From: Gnetum montanum
Lineage: Eukaryota > Streptophyta > Gnetopsida > Gnetales > Gnetaceae
Length of the DNA: 64,000 nucleotides
NCBI GenBank assembly: GCA_015680685.1
Contig: MNCI01034058.1
Span: 327,601 to 391,600, forward strand
Reading direction: 5' to 3'
Part shown: piece after piece, positions 46,124 through 58,473 of the stretch
Position numbering within the stretch: position 1 is the stretch's first letter
How the letters are laid out: the number at the start of each line of letters is the position of its first letter
Program-made: the position numbers and the translations under genes
Notes under the pieces: model-generated
Seen by the model: only the letters and a program-made list of their open reading frames with translations
The model's database searches: none
Told to the model about the DNA's origin: nothing

Positions 46124-47590
46124 CTAACCATGGAGGCCTACTAAGGTTGTGCAAAGTTTCAGCTTAGCAAAGGTAACTGCCTTGGTTAACATGTTTGCAG
46201 GGTTTTTTGAACCAGGAATCTTCTTTAGCAATAACATTCCATCATCTATCAATTCCCGGATATGATGATACCTCAGCTGAATGTGTTTGGATTTGGAATG
46301 GAAGACTGAATTTTTAGCTAGATGTATGGCACTTTGATTGTCAGTGAAAAGCTCATTGCTGTCCTATGTCTTATCCAATTCTTTTAGAAGACCCTTCAAC
46401 TAGATCATCTCTTTTCTAGCTTCTGAGATAGCCATATATTCTACTTCTGTGGTTGAGAGAGCAATGCTCTGTTGAAGTCGAGACATCCAGCTCACAACTG
46501 TGTTGCCCACGGTAAAGAGACAACCAGTGGTGCTCTTCCTGCTATCCAAGTCACCTCCCAGATCTGCATCAGAAAAACCCTGTAGAGTAATGGTGCTCCT
46601 TTTAAAACAAAGTGTCATACCTAAAGTTCCTTTCAGATATCTTAGGAGCCACNNNNNNNNNNNNNNNNNNNNNNNNNNNNNNNNNNNNNNNNNNNNNNNN
46701 NNNNNNNNNNNNNNNNNNNNNNNNNNNNNNNNNNNNNNNNNNNNNNNNNNNNNNNNNNNNNNNNNNNNNNNNNNNNNNNNNNNNNNNNNNNNNNNNNNNN
46801 NNNNNNNNNNNNNNNNNNNNNNNNNNNNNNNNNNNNNNNNNNNNNNNNNNNNNNNNNNNNNNNNNNNNNNNNNNNNNNNNNNNNNNNNNNNNNNNNNNNN
46901 NNNNNNNNNNNNNNNNNNNNNNNNNNNNNNNNNNNNNNNNNNNNNNNNNNNNNNNNNNNNNNNNNNNNNNNNNNNNNNNNNNNNNNNNNNNNNNNNNNNN
47001 NNNNNNNNNNNNNNNNNNNNNNNNNNNNNNNNNNNNNNNNNNNNNNNNNNNNNNNNNNNNNNNNNNNNNNNNNNNNNTTTTTGTACCATTGCCTTGGAGC
47101 CTGCTTCAACCCATACAGGCTTTTCTTCAATTTACAAACAATATTTTCCCTCCCTGGAACTTGGAAGCTTTCTGGTTGTGTCATGTAAATGTCTTCTTCA
47201 AGGTCACCATGTAGAAATGCAGTTTTGACATCTAGCTGCTCTAGATGCAAATCATCAGCAGCCACAATACTTAGCACTACTCTAATGATAGTCAACTTTA
47301 CTATAGGTGAAAAAATTTTTGTGTACTCAATTCCCTTTTTCTGTTGGAAACCCTTAACTACTAACCTTGCTTTGTATCTTTTGCTACCATCATGTTCTTC
47401 CTTGACCCTATACACCCACTTATTCAGCAATGCCTTCTTTCTTTCTGGCAACTCAGTTAGTGTCCATGTCATATTTTTGTGGAGTGACTTCATCTCATCT
47501 CTCATAGCCACCTCCCACTCAACACAATCTGTTGCCTACATTGCTTCATCCAAACATTCTAGTTCCCCAGTGTCAGTCAAAAATAAGTAA
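46124..47590 (-). pseudogene. pol: copia reverse transcriptase-RNase H, with assembly gap
   Basis: C-terminal part of the copia polyprotein. The open stretch 47077-47511 carries the RT entry (KNMTWTLTELPERKKAL, then WVYRVKEEHDGSKRYKARLV), the palm start LDVKTAFLHGDLEEDIYM and KSLYGLKQAPRQWYK. The catalytic YVDD region falls in the gap 46653-47077. After it comes WLLRYLKGT and the RNase H with SDADLGGDLDSRKSTTGCLF and LSTTEVEYMA (46400-46652). A stop follows near 46380, and the polyprotein would end at the TAG at 46124-46126 after a tail with LTKAV. Catalytic competence of RT cannot be judged. Confidence 0.93.
46653..47077. other. Assembly gap (425 N) in copia RT
   Basis: A run of N. The apparent long ORFs across it are artefacts of unknown bases. 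Confidence 0.97.
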
Positions 47591-47599
47591 TGTAGTGAG

Positions 47600-48790
47600 G
47601 GAGAGTACCTTTCTCTAGGCTTTGGTGTTCTTGCAGACCTTCTCAACTAAGGCTTTGGTGTGGCTATTTCTGCAACATCATTTTCATTTTCAGCTATCCT
47701 ATTTCCAGGATTTGCTTGAATCCTTCCATCCACATCCCTCTCAGATATCTCTTCCAGTTCAGCCTTCTCACATTCCTTTTCTTGCTTCCCTGCAATGTTG
47801 GATTCTAAACTGAACCTATCCTTGTACACCATGTGTTCATTAAAAATGACATCCCTGTGTCTGATAATTTTCCTATTTTGATCATCCCGGAAATGATAAC
47901 CAAAATTATCGGAACCATAGCCAATAAAATAACATTTCTTGACTTTAGGATCTAGCTTATCTCTATCATTTGAATCAATATGCACATACGAGACACACCC
48001 AAAAATTTTCAAATGTGAAAGATTTACCTCCTTCCCAGTCCATACCTCCTCTGGTATTCTGAACTCCAATGGAACTGAAGGTGCTTGATTAATGAGGTAG
48101 GCTGCTGTGTTAACTACATCTATCCAAAAGAACTTTGCTCATCCAGAGTATATTCTCATGCTCCTAGCTCTTTCATTCAAGGTTCTGTTCATCCATTCAG
48201 CAACACCATTTTGCTCTGGCATTTTTGGAACTATCTTGATCATCCTGATCCCATTTTCTGAATAGAAATTCTTAAATTCTTGGCTGTCATATTCCCCTCC
48301 ATTATCTAACTTCAGACATTTTATTTTTAAACTAGTCTGATTTTCTACTTCAGCTTTCCACCTTTTAAAAGTAGCAAACACATCAGATTTATTTTTAAGA
48401 AAATAAACCCATACCTTCCTAGTGGAATCATCAATGAAGGTGACATAATAGCTTGAGCCTCTAAGAGACTTCACTGGAGCTAGCCCCCATACATCTAAAT
48501 GCACTAGTTCAAGCTTTTCAGTCTATGATATCCTCCCTATCTTTGAGAAAGTAACTCATTTTTGGTTCCCATAAACCCAATCTTCACACAAGCCAACATC
48601 ATCACACTTAAACTTTGGTAACTTTCCCTTTGAAGCCAACAACTTCATACCTTTTTCGCTCATGTGCCCAAGTCTTCGATGCCATAGGACTGAATCACCA
48701 TCATAGTTAGCAATTGCAACTGCATCTTTCTTTGCTGTAGTCATGTACAATGTTCCCACCTTACTACCTCATGCAACAACCAAGTTTCCC
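47600..48790 (-). pseudogene. copia integrase, degenerate
   Basis: DDE integrase in the copia position between protease and RT. The pre-integrase zinc-binding part is at 48759-48556, with LWHRRLGHMSEKGMKLL. The core at 48504-48139 keeps all three catalytic residues in context: the aspartate of HLDVWG, the aspartate of LKLDNGGEY and the glutamate of NGVAEWMNRT. The C-terminal region 48069-47647 holds FGCVSYVHID, a KKCYFIGYG block and RDVIFNE. Stops occur between the segments (near 48530 and 48100), so the protein is broken although the catalytic site is complete. Confidence 0.93.
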
Positions 48791-48799
48791 TTGGTAATC

Positions 48800-49923
48800 T
48801 TCCATTATCTATTGCCAAATGTTGTTGTATACCCATCCAAATCCATTTGGCTCATGGAGATTAAATTTTTCTTAAGTCTAGGAACATGTCTTACATCTTG
48901 CAATTTTCATTGCATCCCTTGGGTGGTTTTTATTTGAACTTCACCCTTCCCCACAATATCCAAAGGTTCATCATCTGCAAGATAAACCTTTCCAAACTTC
49001 TCTGCAACATAATTGTATAACAATTCCTTGCATGGAGTGGAGTGGAATGAAGCACCTAAATCCAAAATCCAAGATTCAATGGGATTGTCCACATAGCAAA
49101 TCAAAGCATCAACAATAATCTCCTCTGCTACATTCACTGATTCATCATCTTGTGTGTGATTTTTCTTCTTCTTTGGTTCCCTGCACTGATTTCTAAAGTG
49201 ACCCTTCTTGTCACAATTCCAGCAAATAACTTCCCTGTGATTTTTAGATTTTCCTCTACCTCTAGACTTCGATCTACCATTACCATGGTTTTAACCATGT
49301 TGTGAGCTCCTACGTCTGCTTTCTGTATTCAAAGCAGACCCTGAGGATTCACTTGACTCCCTTCTACAAATGTCCTCGCTAAGAATCAAGTCTTGAATAT
49401 CATTCAACTTTAATTTTAAAGTACTTGATGAGCTACTCATAGTAGTCACTATTGCAGACCAACTCTCTGGCAAAGATGACAGCAAGATCAATGCCTACAT
49501 TTCATCCTCAAAGGTGATCGCCACTGAATTCAATTGACTAATTATAGTATTGAATTCATTGATGTGATTTGTAACTGATGCACCTTCACCCATCTTCAGA
49601 TTGAACAACCAATGCATCAAATATACCTTGTTTGCAGCAGATGGCTTTTCATACATACTTGACAACATTTTCATTAAACCTGCAGTGGTTCTCTCATTAA
49701 TAATGTTGAACACGACGTTTCTTGCCAATGTCAATCTAATCACACCAAGTGCCTGGCAATCTAAGAGATTTCAATCTTCTTGATCCATTTGATCTGGCTT
49801 CTTCCCTAGCAGTGGTTCATGCAACTTCTTTTAATACAGATAATCTTCAATCTGCATCTTCCAGAACCCAAAGTCTGTTCCATTGAATTTGTCGATTTGA
49901 ACTTTTCCATCCTCAGATGCCAT
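48800..49923 (-). pseudogene. gag: copia gag and protease, degenerate
   Basis: The ATG at 49921-49923 (MASEDGKVQ) lies about 20 bases inside the primer site. The gag part contains FNGTDFGFWKMQIEDYL, the capsid block at 49743-49495 (VYLMHWLFNLKMGEG) and LLSSLPESW at 49470. An intact CCHC zinc knuckle, CWNCDKKGHFRNQC, is at about 49230-49190. The protease at 49137-48907 has its active site as WILDLGASFH, where DSGAS is expected, so the serine is replaced by leucine. Stops separate the open segments at 49492 and near 49280. Confidence 0.9.
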
Positions 49924-49941
49924 TGCTCCCACTGATCCGTG

Positions 49942-49953
49942 GCTCCGATACCG
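49942..49953 (-). other. Primer-binding site of the copia element (initiator tRNA-Met type)
   Basis: The minus strand reads CGGTATCGGAGC, two transitions from the usual TGGTATCAGAGC, next to the 5' LTR. Confidence 0.85.
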
Positions 49954-49955
49954 GT

Positions 49956-50279
49956 TGTTAAATTCAGGAACAGATAAAGAACCGAAGAAAACAGAAAACA
50001 TAGGCAACACACACAGCTTTGTGTGGTGTTTAGGCAAGCACACCACTGGAAATACATGACAATTGTTATTAAATAATAATTGCTAGATACAATTATGGAA
50101 ACAACAACTTTTTTGGGCCGTTACGGAAGATAACGGAAACTGGACCAGTAACTACTAGTTAACTATTACTCTAACTGTTGTTAACTACTGCTAACTATTG
50201 CTCACTGCTGTTAACTACTGCTCTAACTACTGTTAACTGGTTTTGAGCCGTGTTGGATCAATCACCACTTAACTTAACA
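49956..50279 (-). repeat. 5' LTR of the copia element
   Basis: On the plus strand runs from TGTTAAATTCAGG to AACTTAACA, followed by TSD TTGTT. Contains the same GTTAACTACTGCT-type repeat cluster (about 50150-50245). Confidence 0.95.
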
Positions 50280-50284
50280 TTGTT

Positions 50285-51881
50285 TGCCTCTAGATTCTTA
50301 TATGTTCCTTGTATTTTAATATCTCTTTAATCATAATTACAAAAATAGTTGCAGTTGGTTTCTAGGATTCTAAGGTTATGGTTTTTATAATTTTGGGTTC
50401 TAAGATTTAGTATTTATGGGAAAACTGGATGAGTGGAATAACTGGGTGAAAAAACTCAACCACATTTTTTAGGATAAAGCCATATCAAAAACCATTTAAC
50501 ATACCCTTCAAATATATCATTTGTAGCATAATGAATGTTTTTAAAGATACTTCGAGGTAAGTTCTATCCCTAATGCAAAAATAGAGCTTGAATCAGCCAT
50601 ACTAGATGAAAAATTAGGTAAATAAATAACTCCAAAAGAAAGAAACTACATATAATGTACAAAAGTTTTGGTTGATTATTAGCTTTTTTTTTAATTTTAA
50701 TATTTATTATATTTTATATTTAAATAAAACATTAAAGCCTACTCTACGAGTCAACTTGGTTCAAAATGAAAGATAAACCACTACATTTTGTGCATTGTAA
50801 TAAATCATTGATAAAGATAGAACATAGTGTTTTTAGTTTGCTATAAGTTTGCTAGGAGATAATATCAAGGTTGTTTGCTTTGCTCTACTATTTTTTCTAA
50901 ATGTATATTTGTAATTTTTATTTTATTTGTATGAATTTGCATTTTAATTGGCAGATTAATCAGAATTCTCCCGATTCATAAGGTTAATCACAAAAAAATT
51001 AAAAAAATTGGAAAGGTTTGAAACATGAGTCAAACCAACTTATTGGAAAATTTCAATTGGCAATAAATCACTATCTAAAATCATTGCAAAATACTCTACA
51101 ATACTCAGACCATTACTTCAAAAAATCACCTATACTAATCACTACACAAAATTTGACATCCAAACTTCTAGCGTTACAACATAAATAATATAAATTACAA
51201 ATAAATAAAAAATAAAAGTAAAATTATAACTATTCTACCAACCTACCTCTATCTATCCTTTTTCTAAAATTATATATTTTTGACCAATTTTATCTTCTTA
51301 TAAAGCAACTTTGCAAATCTTAAACAAAGAGCACTAACCACTAAAGAATTGAAACATAAATGCCTAAAGATAAAAATAACTACAAAAAGAAGTTGGCAAG
51401 AAGAAACTAAAACATTTACAAGAAAATTCCAAATAAAATACTAATACCTAAATCATATAATTAACCCTTTAATAGCAAAGTAAAAATATAAGTACAACTA
51501 TTCTATAAACCTATGTCTACTTGTTCCAACTAATATCTCTTTTGAAAAAGGAAAAAAGCCTATCATCCTACATCCTATATAAACTACACTAGGTACCCCT
51601 CATATAAACTAAATAACAATACAAATACCCTCGATATAATAAAACAACATAAATAAATTTCACAAGTTCTAACTATTGCATTTTTAAAATAAAAATGAAA
51701 ACTACAATATATACCTCATATAAGAATAACACCATTAGCTAGTTTGTTAGCTTGCACATCTTTCTACAAACAGGTGTTAAGTTTAAGGCTCATTACTAGC
51801 AACTCATTTGTACTTGCTATGCTGATAACCTAGGGTCATTTCCTAGGCAGATCTCAACAAATCCCTGAATTAAAAAAATAA
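50285..51881. other. AT-rich host-like DNA with a repeat that also flanks F on the right
   Basis: No gene seen. A block AACTATTCTA(C/T)...AACCTA occurs at about 51228 and 51498 (about 270 bp apart), followed by similar downstream words (CTACAAAAAGAAG, GAAGAAAC, TTACAAGAAA). Related copies lie at 63295 and 63450, beyond element F. It ends at the TSD CATAT of F. Confidence 0.5.
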
Positions 51882-51886
51882 CATAT

Positions 51887-52776
51887 TAATAAATTACAAT
51901 TTTTGCTAGCTACAAAATTTGGCATCCAATATCAGAGGCATGATATTGGAGCCCATGATATGATGTCAAATATTTGATATCACTCCACATGTGTAAGCCT
52001 ATAAATAGAACACTTAGGTAGATGGCACGAGGGAGAATTTTCTTTACATCCTATTGAAACTCTTGAAATTTATTTTTGTAGCTTAGTAATAGAGTATGTG
52101 CCTGTAGTGTGATGTTAAGTGATTGAATGGTGTCTTTATTCAAGCATGTTGTACTTGGACACAAGTGTGAACAGAAATAAAGATTGAGATTACTTTCCAC
52201 CATTGCAACACCACTTTGTTTTTACTGTTTACTTAGACTCATGTTTATTGTTTTGATGTAGTAAAATGTTTAATTTTTATTAATTAATGATTTACTTTTT
52301 CTATGCACTTTACTATTACTATCGTTAAGTGGAATGAGTACAACTGATCTCATGCACTTAAGTGTAATTGCTTGGTAACTTGTAGTACTATTGCTTGGTA
52401 CCCCCATTGGCAAAGTACATAGTAATCCCAACAGTAGTTGCACAAAGTCCAAGATGTGAACAAAAGGTCAAGGCCAGATACTCATTACCATAGGCTAGAA
52501 TAGTGTTAACCATTTTCTTTAGACATAAAAATATTTTTCATACTTTACCATTATAGTTAGGCATAATATGACTAGCACAACATCAATTATCATACACCTC
52601 ACTATGAGTTAAACCATACACATAGATTTTACTAGCTTAAGTGGGAAAGACAATGATCACAAACTTACACCAATTACTATCATAATCACATTGCCTCATC
52701 CATGGAATTTGACCAGGCTACACATGAACACTCGTATCTCATATGGTTGAGTGTTGGATTACTCCGCCACTCATCA
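51887..52776 (+). repeat. 5' LTR of element F
   Basis: Runs from TAATAAATTACAATTTTTGC (TG decayed to TA) to CCACTCATCA. TATAAATAG is at 52000-52008, followed by ACACTTAGG. The outer tip carries several GATATTG/GATATCA-like words. Confidence 0.92.
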
Positions 52777-52777
52777 T

Positions 52778-52795
52778 TGGTGCTATTGTTGAGGA
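52778..52795 (+). other. Primer-binding site of F (tRNA-Asp type)
   Basis: TGGTGCTATTGTTGAGGA, one base inside the LTR. Six differences from the recalled tRNA-Asp complement, all C-to-T or G-to-A. Confidence 0.7.
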
Positions 52796-52894
52796 CAATT
52801 TAATATATGCTAAGTAATTGATTTTGTAATGTTCATTGTACTCAAAGCATAAAGCCAAACTTTATAATTCTAAGAAAAAACACACTTAAAATAA

Positions 52895-55310
52895 ATGTCT
52901 AAAGTAGAATATGCCTTCAAATAAAAACACCACATCACTTTCCAAAGAACTACAGACTAGCAATGATAGAATTAAAGAAGAAGAAGCCTAGAGTACATCG
53001 ATCTAGACAAGGATCACATATGCCCACCACAATCCTTACTCTCCTGATTTCACATTCATCTTTCATCAGGATAGGAAACTCCAATGGAGAGATCTCCAAG
53101 GGAACATTATTCTTCCACTAAAATGTTCAACATCCATTATGCTCCAAACTACTCTTAAGGGGATGAAACTAAGTGAAAAAATTATAGGATATCATGAAAC
53201 CAAATGCATGACCTGATCATATGAACCTACTGATGAGTAGCTAAGAAAAGATCATGCCATAGAAGGAAGACATGAATGAGACAAAGGAAAGATAGTTAAC
53301 TCTACCATTATCTTGGACGAGCTTGATGGAGATGTGTTCATTGATGAAAAGATCCACCAAAATCATGAGTTCTAGTCACAAACACCTATCATTCGATTAG
53401 ATGAACCTATCAGGAATAAATCACACTTTGAACTAGCAAACAAACTTAGGTAGGAGGCAAAAGACTCAAGGTACAAGTAGGACTCAAGGCCAAGAGTTTC
53501 TACTAGGTTTCATAGAGATGAATATCAAAGTCAACATAGGAGGACAAGCCAACATCATTCTCCTATTACCTCACTCACATCCTCACGATCATCAAAAGAC
53601 TTTGATAGAAGGAGGCAAAGGTACAATGACCATGATAGGAGAGAGAGAAGAACTTATGATCACCATGATCATCATGACTACTACTTAGGATGTTTTGGTT
53701 TGGAAAATGAAGAGTATGAGCATCATTGACAAAGGGATCATAGAAATTATGAAAGAGATGAGCATATAAAAGGATAATACTACAACTAAGTGCATGAATG
53801 TGATTGAAAGGATGAACCCCTGATGGCAACTCACAATATGATTAACATATAGGAAGCTATTCATATCCCAACTAGGCATGTAAGGGATAGTCAAATCAAA
53901 TAGCTTGATATGAACAACATGCTAATATTTGAAGGTGGCTATAATGTTGATTCATAACATCACCTTCAAGTTTTCCACGATGCTTGCACCCTACAAAATA
54001 TCAAAATGATTGGAAAAAGTTAAATTTATTTCCAAAAATACTTGTGAAGAAAGGAGAGAACTAGTAAAGATGACTAGAACATGAATCTATCATAAGATGA
54101 AATACCATGCTAGAGATCTTACCTAATAACGAGTGTCAAACGTAAGGAAACAGATCCAAGGATGGAAGCAAGGGACTCATGAGACCCTTGATGTAACAAT
54201 GGACAGATACTATTCACTATTGCAAAGATGCCTAGGCATGGATTTTCACCAAGGGAATAGCTCAGGCATATTGTAGATGGGTTGTGGAGTAAAACTACAT
54301 AAACTCTTGGGATTTATGCCCAAGGTAGGTTATCAAAACTAACCATTCATTTCATCCAAAGATTAATTAAACAAGTTGCAAAAGAGGAAGGAGAACTCAA
54401 GAAGAGAGAGTTAGCTAAAGAATACAATAAAGATCCATCAATTAGGAAGAACAATGTGTAGCTATGAAACAAGCAAGAAGATGAAACCTTTGAAGATGCT
54501 ATTTAGAAAAAGATTCTACCTATTCAAAAATTAGTCAATGAAATAACAACTAAGGTACAAAAAGTTTGGGATTCAATGGATAAAAATTTTTCCATAGCCC
54601 TAAATATTTTTGAAGAAACAATTGAACAAGCACTTAACAAGGATAGGGAAAGGGATAAAAAAGGAACTAATGGACATGAAAATTATAAGTGAAAAGGAAA
54701 CGTTTCTACCATTAAAGGATGCACTAACTTTAGTTTAGAGGAAGAAGAAGGATACAATGTATGCTTGTATTAACATCCTAAGGGATGTTCTATTATGGTC
54801 CACTTGCAAGAATATATGGTATATCCACTCAATCTAAGTTTTGTAAAAAAATAGCTACCCAAATGGTTATCCTATCATCAAGGTAATATTAGGAAAAATT
54901 TCTAGCCACATATTATCCAAGTGGATTCTACCCTCAACCATAGGAGTAATATCAACAGTAGTGGCAACAACCATAGACATGGGCAATGCCACCGCCAAGG
55001 AAAAAATATCCATATAGATAATCAAACCCTTATGGATATTATGTTCAGCATCCAATATCTCTAGGAAATACATCAATTTAAACTTCTTATCCTTATTATC
55101 CACCTGAATATCATAGACCTACTACTCTAAGGATGGATCATAGTCCTTATGCACATTCACCAATAGTTGGCTCATCAATCCCCCCTCCAATCTATTGCCA
55201 CTAGGACCACCACCCATTATTCAAGGAGAATTGCCATCACAACCAAAACAAAGGAGAGCTACAAGGGTAGTGACTATACAAGTAGGGGATCCTATCAAAA
55301 ACACTAAGGG
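52895..55310 (+). pseudogene. gag: gag of element F, degenerate
   Basis: Starts at the ATG at 52895, about 100 bases inside the primer site, as in B. The N-terminal block is at about 53050-53110. A charged Arg/Asp/His-rich region lies at 53450-53800. The capsid-like core is near 53985 (a QNIKMIGKS-like remnant, then a Trp/Leu pattern as in B). The C-terminal segment near 54420-54600 has KEYNKDPSIRK and VWDSMDKNFSIALNIF, both matching B and E. A degraded Cys/His segment with HPKGCS is near 54775, and a Pro/Tyr/Gln-rich linker follows to 55310. Stops and several frame changes are present. Confidence 0.75.
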
Positions 55311-55905
55311 CTAGATGAAGAAACATCCTTTCTTTAGGACAAATCGAGAAAAGGCTGGTAGAGTTAGAATTTCATCAAGAACAACTTCTTCTATATCAAA
55401 ACCTTCTACCAACAATAAGCTTTCGACATTAGTCAATACAAACATACAAACTATTATGCTTATAGAAATAGTCATAGATTGGATAAAGGTAGGGCCACTT
55501 CCTAAGAAGAGAATTGATTCAGAAGTTCCTTGACCTATTTATGAGTAGATGAAAATCTACCATGCAAAGCTCTACTAGACTTAGGTTCTGGGATGAATTT
55601 GATCTCTTATGAAACATATCAAACATGGAACCTATCATCTTTGAAGTAGTGCAATATCATGTTGGAGCTTGCAAATCAGTCTATTTTCATTCCTTTAGGA
55701 TAGAATGAGGACATGGTAACCACTATCCATGGGTGGTCATACCCAGCAAATTTTCTAGTAATTGATGTGAAAGATGCTAATAAGGAATTTCCAATTATCA
55801 TGGGGAGAGCATGGCTTAGCAAAATTGATGCTAAGCTAAGTATGAGAGACCTATCTGTTGAGATCTCCAAGGAGGACAAGTATGGAGCCATACACACATA
55901 GTGAA
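55311..55905 (+). pseudogene. Aspartic protease of element F, degenerate
   Basis: Linker and protease. The block DWIKVGPLPKK is near 55477. The active-site region near 55572 reads LLDLGSG, where E has LLDSGSS, so the serine is changed. The open part 55713-55901 holds IHGWSYPANFLVIDVKDANK and MGRAWLSKIDAKLSMRDLSV. The sequence after it keeps ICME, the linker word that precedes RT in E, but no RT follows. Confidence 0.8.
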
Positions 55906-56345
55906 TTCCATGCATTACTGTTGAGAGAAAAGAGTGCAATCATCAACTAATCATTCAAAACATCAACATAATCACCATACTAGTCCACAACAATAGCAAA
56001 AAATAAATGTATGCAAAAGAAATAGTAGAGGCCACCAAACCAAAATACACCCTGTGGCCAACAATTGAGAACCTTCAGCCATCCAAAATATGCATGGAAT
56101 AGTTTGACTCATTTATTAATTTCCATTTTAAGAAAATGACTCCAACTAAGGACCCAAAAATGAAATTAATAAATCATAATCATACACTAAAAGGAAAGGA
56201 AAATAAGAACTTAAATGATCCAAACTCAATTACCATCAAGATCACATGGGATAATAACCAAAAAGTCAAATCAATAAAGATGGTAAGTGAACCACTTAGA
56301 GTGTATGATCCAAGAGATCTAGGAAGCATTTTTTGAATACTAGTC
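55906..56345 (+). other. Post-protease remnant in F up to the deletion point
   Basis: Contains the protease-RT linker word SKICME near 56088 and a 66-codon open stretch (56136-56336) of Lys/Asn-rich sequence with no recognisable domain. RT is absent. Confidence 0.5.
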
Positions 56346-56640
56346 CATGAGTTCAATCATGGGGGAGATTCCTTACCTTGATTTTAGAATTAATAAGTGA
56401 TTTTCTATTTTTTTTATAATTCCTTTTACTTTTCTTATTTCTTGATACAAAATTTCCCATTCTTTTATATCTTCCACATTTTTTAACATCTTCTTATTCC
56501 TTTACATTTTTCATTTCTTAAATTTTTTATATTCTTTAAAATTTCTCATTCTTTAATATTTTTTGTTCTTCACATCTTTTTCATACTTTTTTTCTATTCC
56601 CTTTGTACAATTCTTGACTATTAATAAGACACATTCAAAA
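56346..56640 (+). other. PPT-like ATGGGGGAGAT motif and T-rich tract of F
   Basis: CATGGGGGAGATT at about 56357 precedes about 230 bases of T-rich sequence (56395-56630). Same arrangement as in B, D and E. Confidence 0.6.
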
Positions 56641-57840
56641 TAAAGGCAAGATGTAGCCCAATAAGGTGAAGATTTCTCAATGTTATCAAGTCATAAGGGA
56701 CTGATTATTTGAACAATAAGCCAATACCATCCATCCATACATTGCATTAATAATAGGTTCTTTCCATGGGCATAATGATATTCTTTTTTCATCATACAAC
56801 TACGAATAAACCTATGATCATTATGCCTGGATAAAAAAGTAAAGAATCAAGAGGGAATGTAAAGGGTGTGACATCAAGGGGATTTGTGGATTCTCTAGCT
56901 TAATATTGTGAGTTCTATTATGTTGCTAAAGTTATATTATATCCTTTTAGATCTAACAAAAAATCTAAGTAAGAGTAAAATAAGTGTTTCCTTGAAAGGT
57001 TGACACAAATCAAAAATAAAAGAGCACAAAATAAGCTCTGGGCCTCCTACTAAAAAGACATATTATCCATGCCTAAAGGTAGGTATCTTCTTAAAAATAT
57101 AAAAAATAAAAGTTTCATGAATAAAATCCTCCCTTGGACAATACGCCAAGTGACGATACTTCTTGCAACATTGATAGTCTCATAATTGTAATTCCAAGAG
57201 ATGAAACAATGCAATGTCACTGGAATGTGATTTGGACTTGGTTTGAATCTTGGACAGAAAGGTTAATGATTACCTTAATCACTAATATAATAGAAGAATT
57301 CATTGCACCTATGGTAAGATACCTCATGTTCCAATTTCTGCAATCCCTTCTAAGTCTATTTCACCTCACTATAAGAATACTCATAACTTGTAGTTTTTGT
57401 ATAACATAGCATTATTTTCTTAATTTGGTGGTACCAACATGTGTGTTTTGCTAAAAAGGCATGTGTTATATTTAACTCTGCAAGTGCCTAAGGATAGTTT
57501 TAGGTGTGGTTATACATGGGCATTAAGTGCTAGAGCTTGCTTTAGAGAGGACCCACTTGTATAATTATTGTATCTTATACCTACTAAGTGATTCCACATC
57601 ATCTTGAACCTTCCAATATTAATAAATGTCACTAAGACTTTCCATATCATTCAAGCTATCTATTTTAACAACATGGATTCATTACCACTTCTTATCCATC
57701 TTGTATACTTTCATAGCCTATGATTCCTACTTTACATACTATCTGTGACCAATTTTTGCTAAAATATGCATATATCCATCATCCAAATCCTCTAAGTAAT
57801 CTTTAAACCTTCTGAATATTCAAAAGAATCAAATTTTCTC
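56641..57840 (+). other. 3' non-coding region of F
   Basis: Homologous in order to the 3' regions of the other elements, with the GCTTTAGAGAGGACCCACTT block at about 57536 (compare GCTTTGGGGAGGACCCACTT in the inverted segment at 34213). A 91-codon open stretch at 57134-57409 has no recognisable domain. Confidence 0.55.
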
Positions 57841-57890
57841 CTTAGAAATTCATGAAAATTGAAAAAATTTTGGGCTCCAATATCAAGTCC

Positions 57891-57933
57891 TTGATATCAA
57901 ATCATATAAAAAGTATAAATAGGTAGACACTTA
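57891..57933 (+). promoter_or_regulatory. Internal LTR-like promoter upstream of the accessory ORF in F
   Basis: A perfect palindrome TTGATATCAA (57891-57900) is followed by TATAAATAGG (57914-57923) and ACACTTAG (57926-57933). The LTR of F has GATATCA-like words, then TATAAATAG and ACACTTAG in the same order and spacing (52000-52018). The ATG of the accessory ORF is about 560 bases downstream. This suggests a second, internal start of transcription for that ORF. It is an inference from sequence only. Confidence 0.5.
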
Positions 57934-58473
57934 GCATAATTTTCATCATTTTTTAGTTGCACCAAAGGGATAGTTTTTAAAATTTTCTTCTCTAAAGAGA
58001 GGTATAACCTCCTAGGTTTCCCAAGCTATATCTTGCATGTTATCACTTTGATTTTTGTGATTTTCAAACCTATTTGATCCTAAAGTGCTCAACTTAGTCA
58101 TGGGATGATGTTAATGAGGAAATTTTGAATTAATTTTTCAAAAAATCCTAATGCTCAGAAGGTATTTTAAGGGTAAATATGAAGTGAAACTTGAAATTTT
58201 TAATGAAAAATTAATCATATTAATGTCAGAAACATTCAAATAATGCTCCTAAGGAACCATAACCATCATTATGAGCCATAAATAAGAATAAATTAGACAA
58301 CTGTGAAGGATTATAAAGAAATTAACATCTATAGGGTTACTTTTTGAAAATTTTTCTAACTCTGCAATCCTAATGAGCTAAGAACTTAATGTAACAAAGG
58401 GTATGAGTAAGGTATGAAACCATTAAGAGTATATAAGAACATCTTAGTAATTCCAATCCTTGATTGATTGCAA

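Larger units (their letters stand above)
45752..50279 (-). mobile_element. Complete Ty1/copia LTR retrotransposon
   Basis: Two 324-bp LTRs (45752-46075 and 49956-50279) flanked by the perfect TSD TTGTT (45747-45751 and 50280-50284). Inside on the minus strand are an initiator-tRNA-Met-type primer site, a single gag-pol frame in the copia order gag, protease, integrase, RT-RNase H, and a polypurine tract. By eye the LTRs differ at about 29 of 324 positions (about 9%), which means an old insertion. A 425-base gap lies in RT. Integrase ahead of RT separates it from the gypsy elements. The lineage may be Tork-like, but this is not certain. Confidence 0.96.

Noticed and set aside
46500-47511. Long ORFs across 46653-47077 on both strands
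   Set aside because: The run of N removes stops; only the minus-strand flanks match copia RT-RNase H. The plus-strand frames are shadows.
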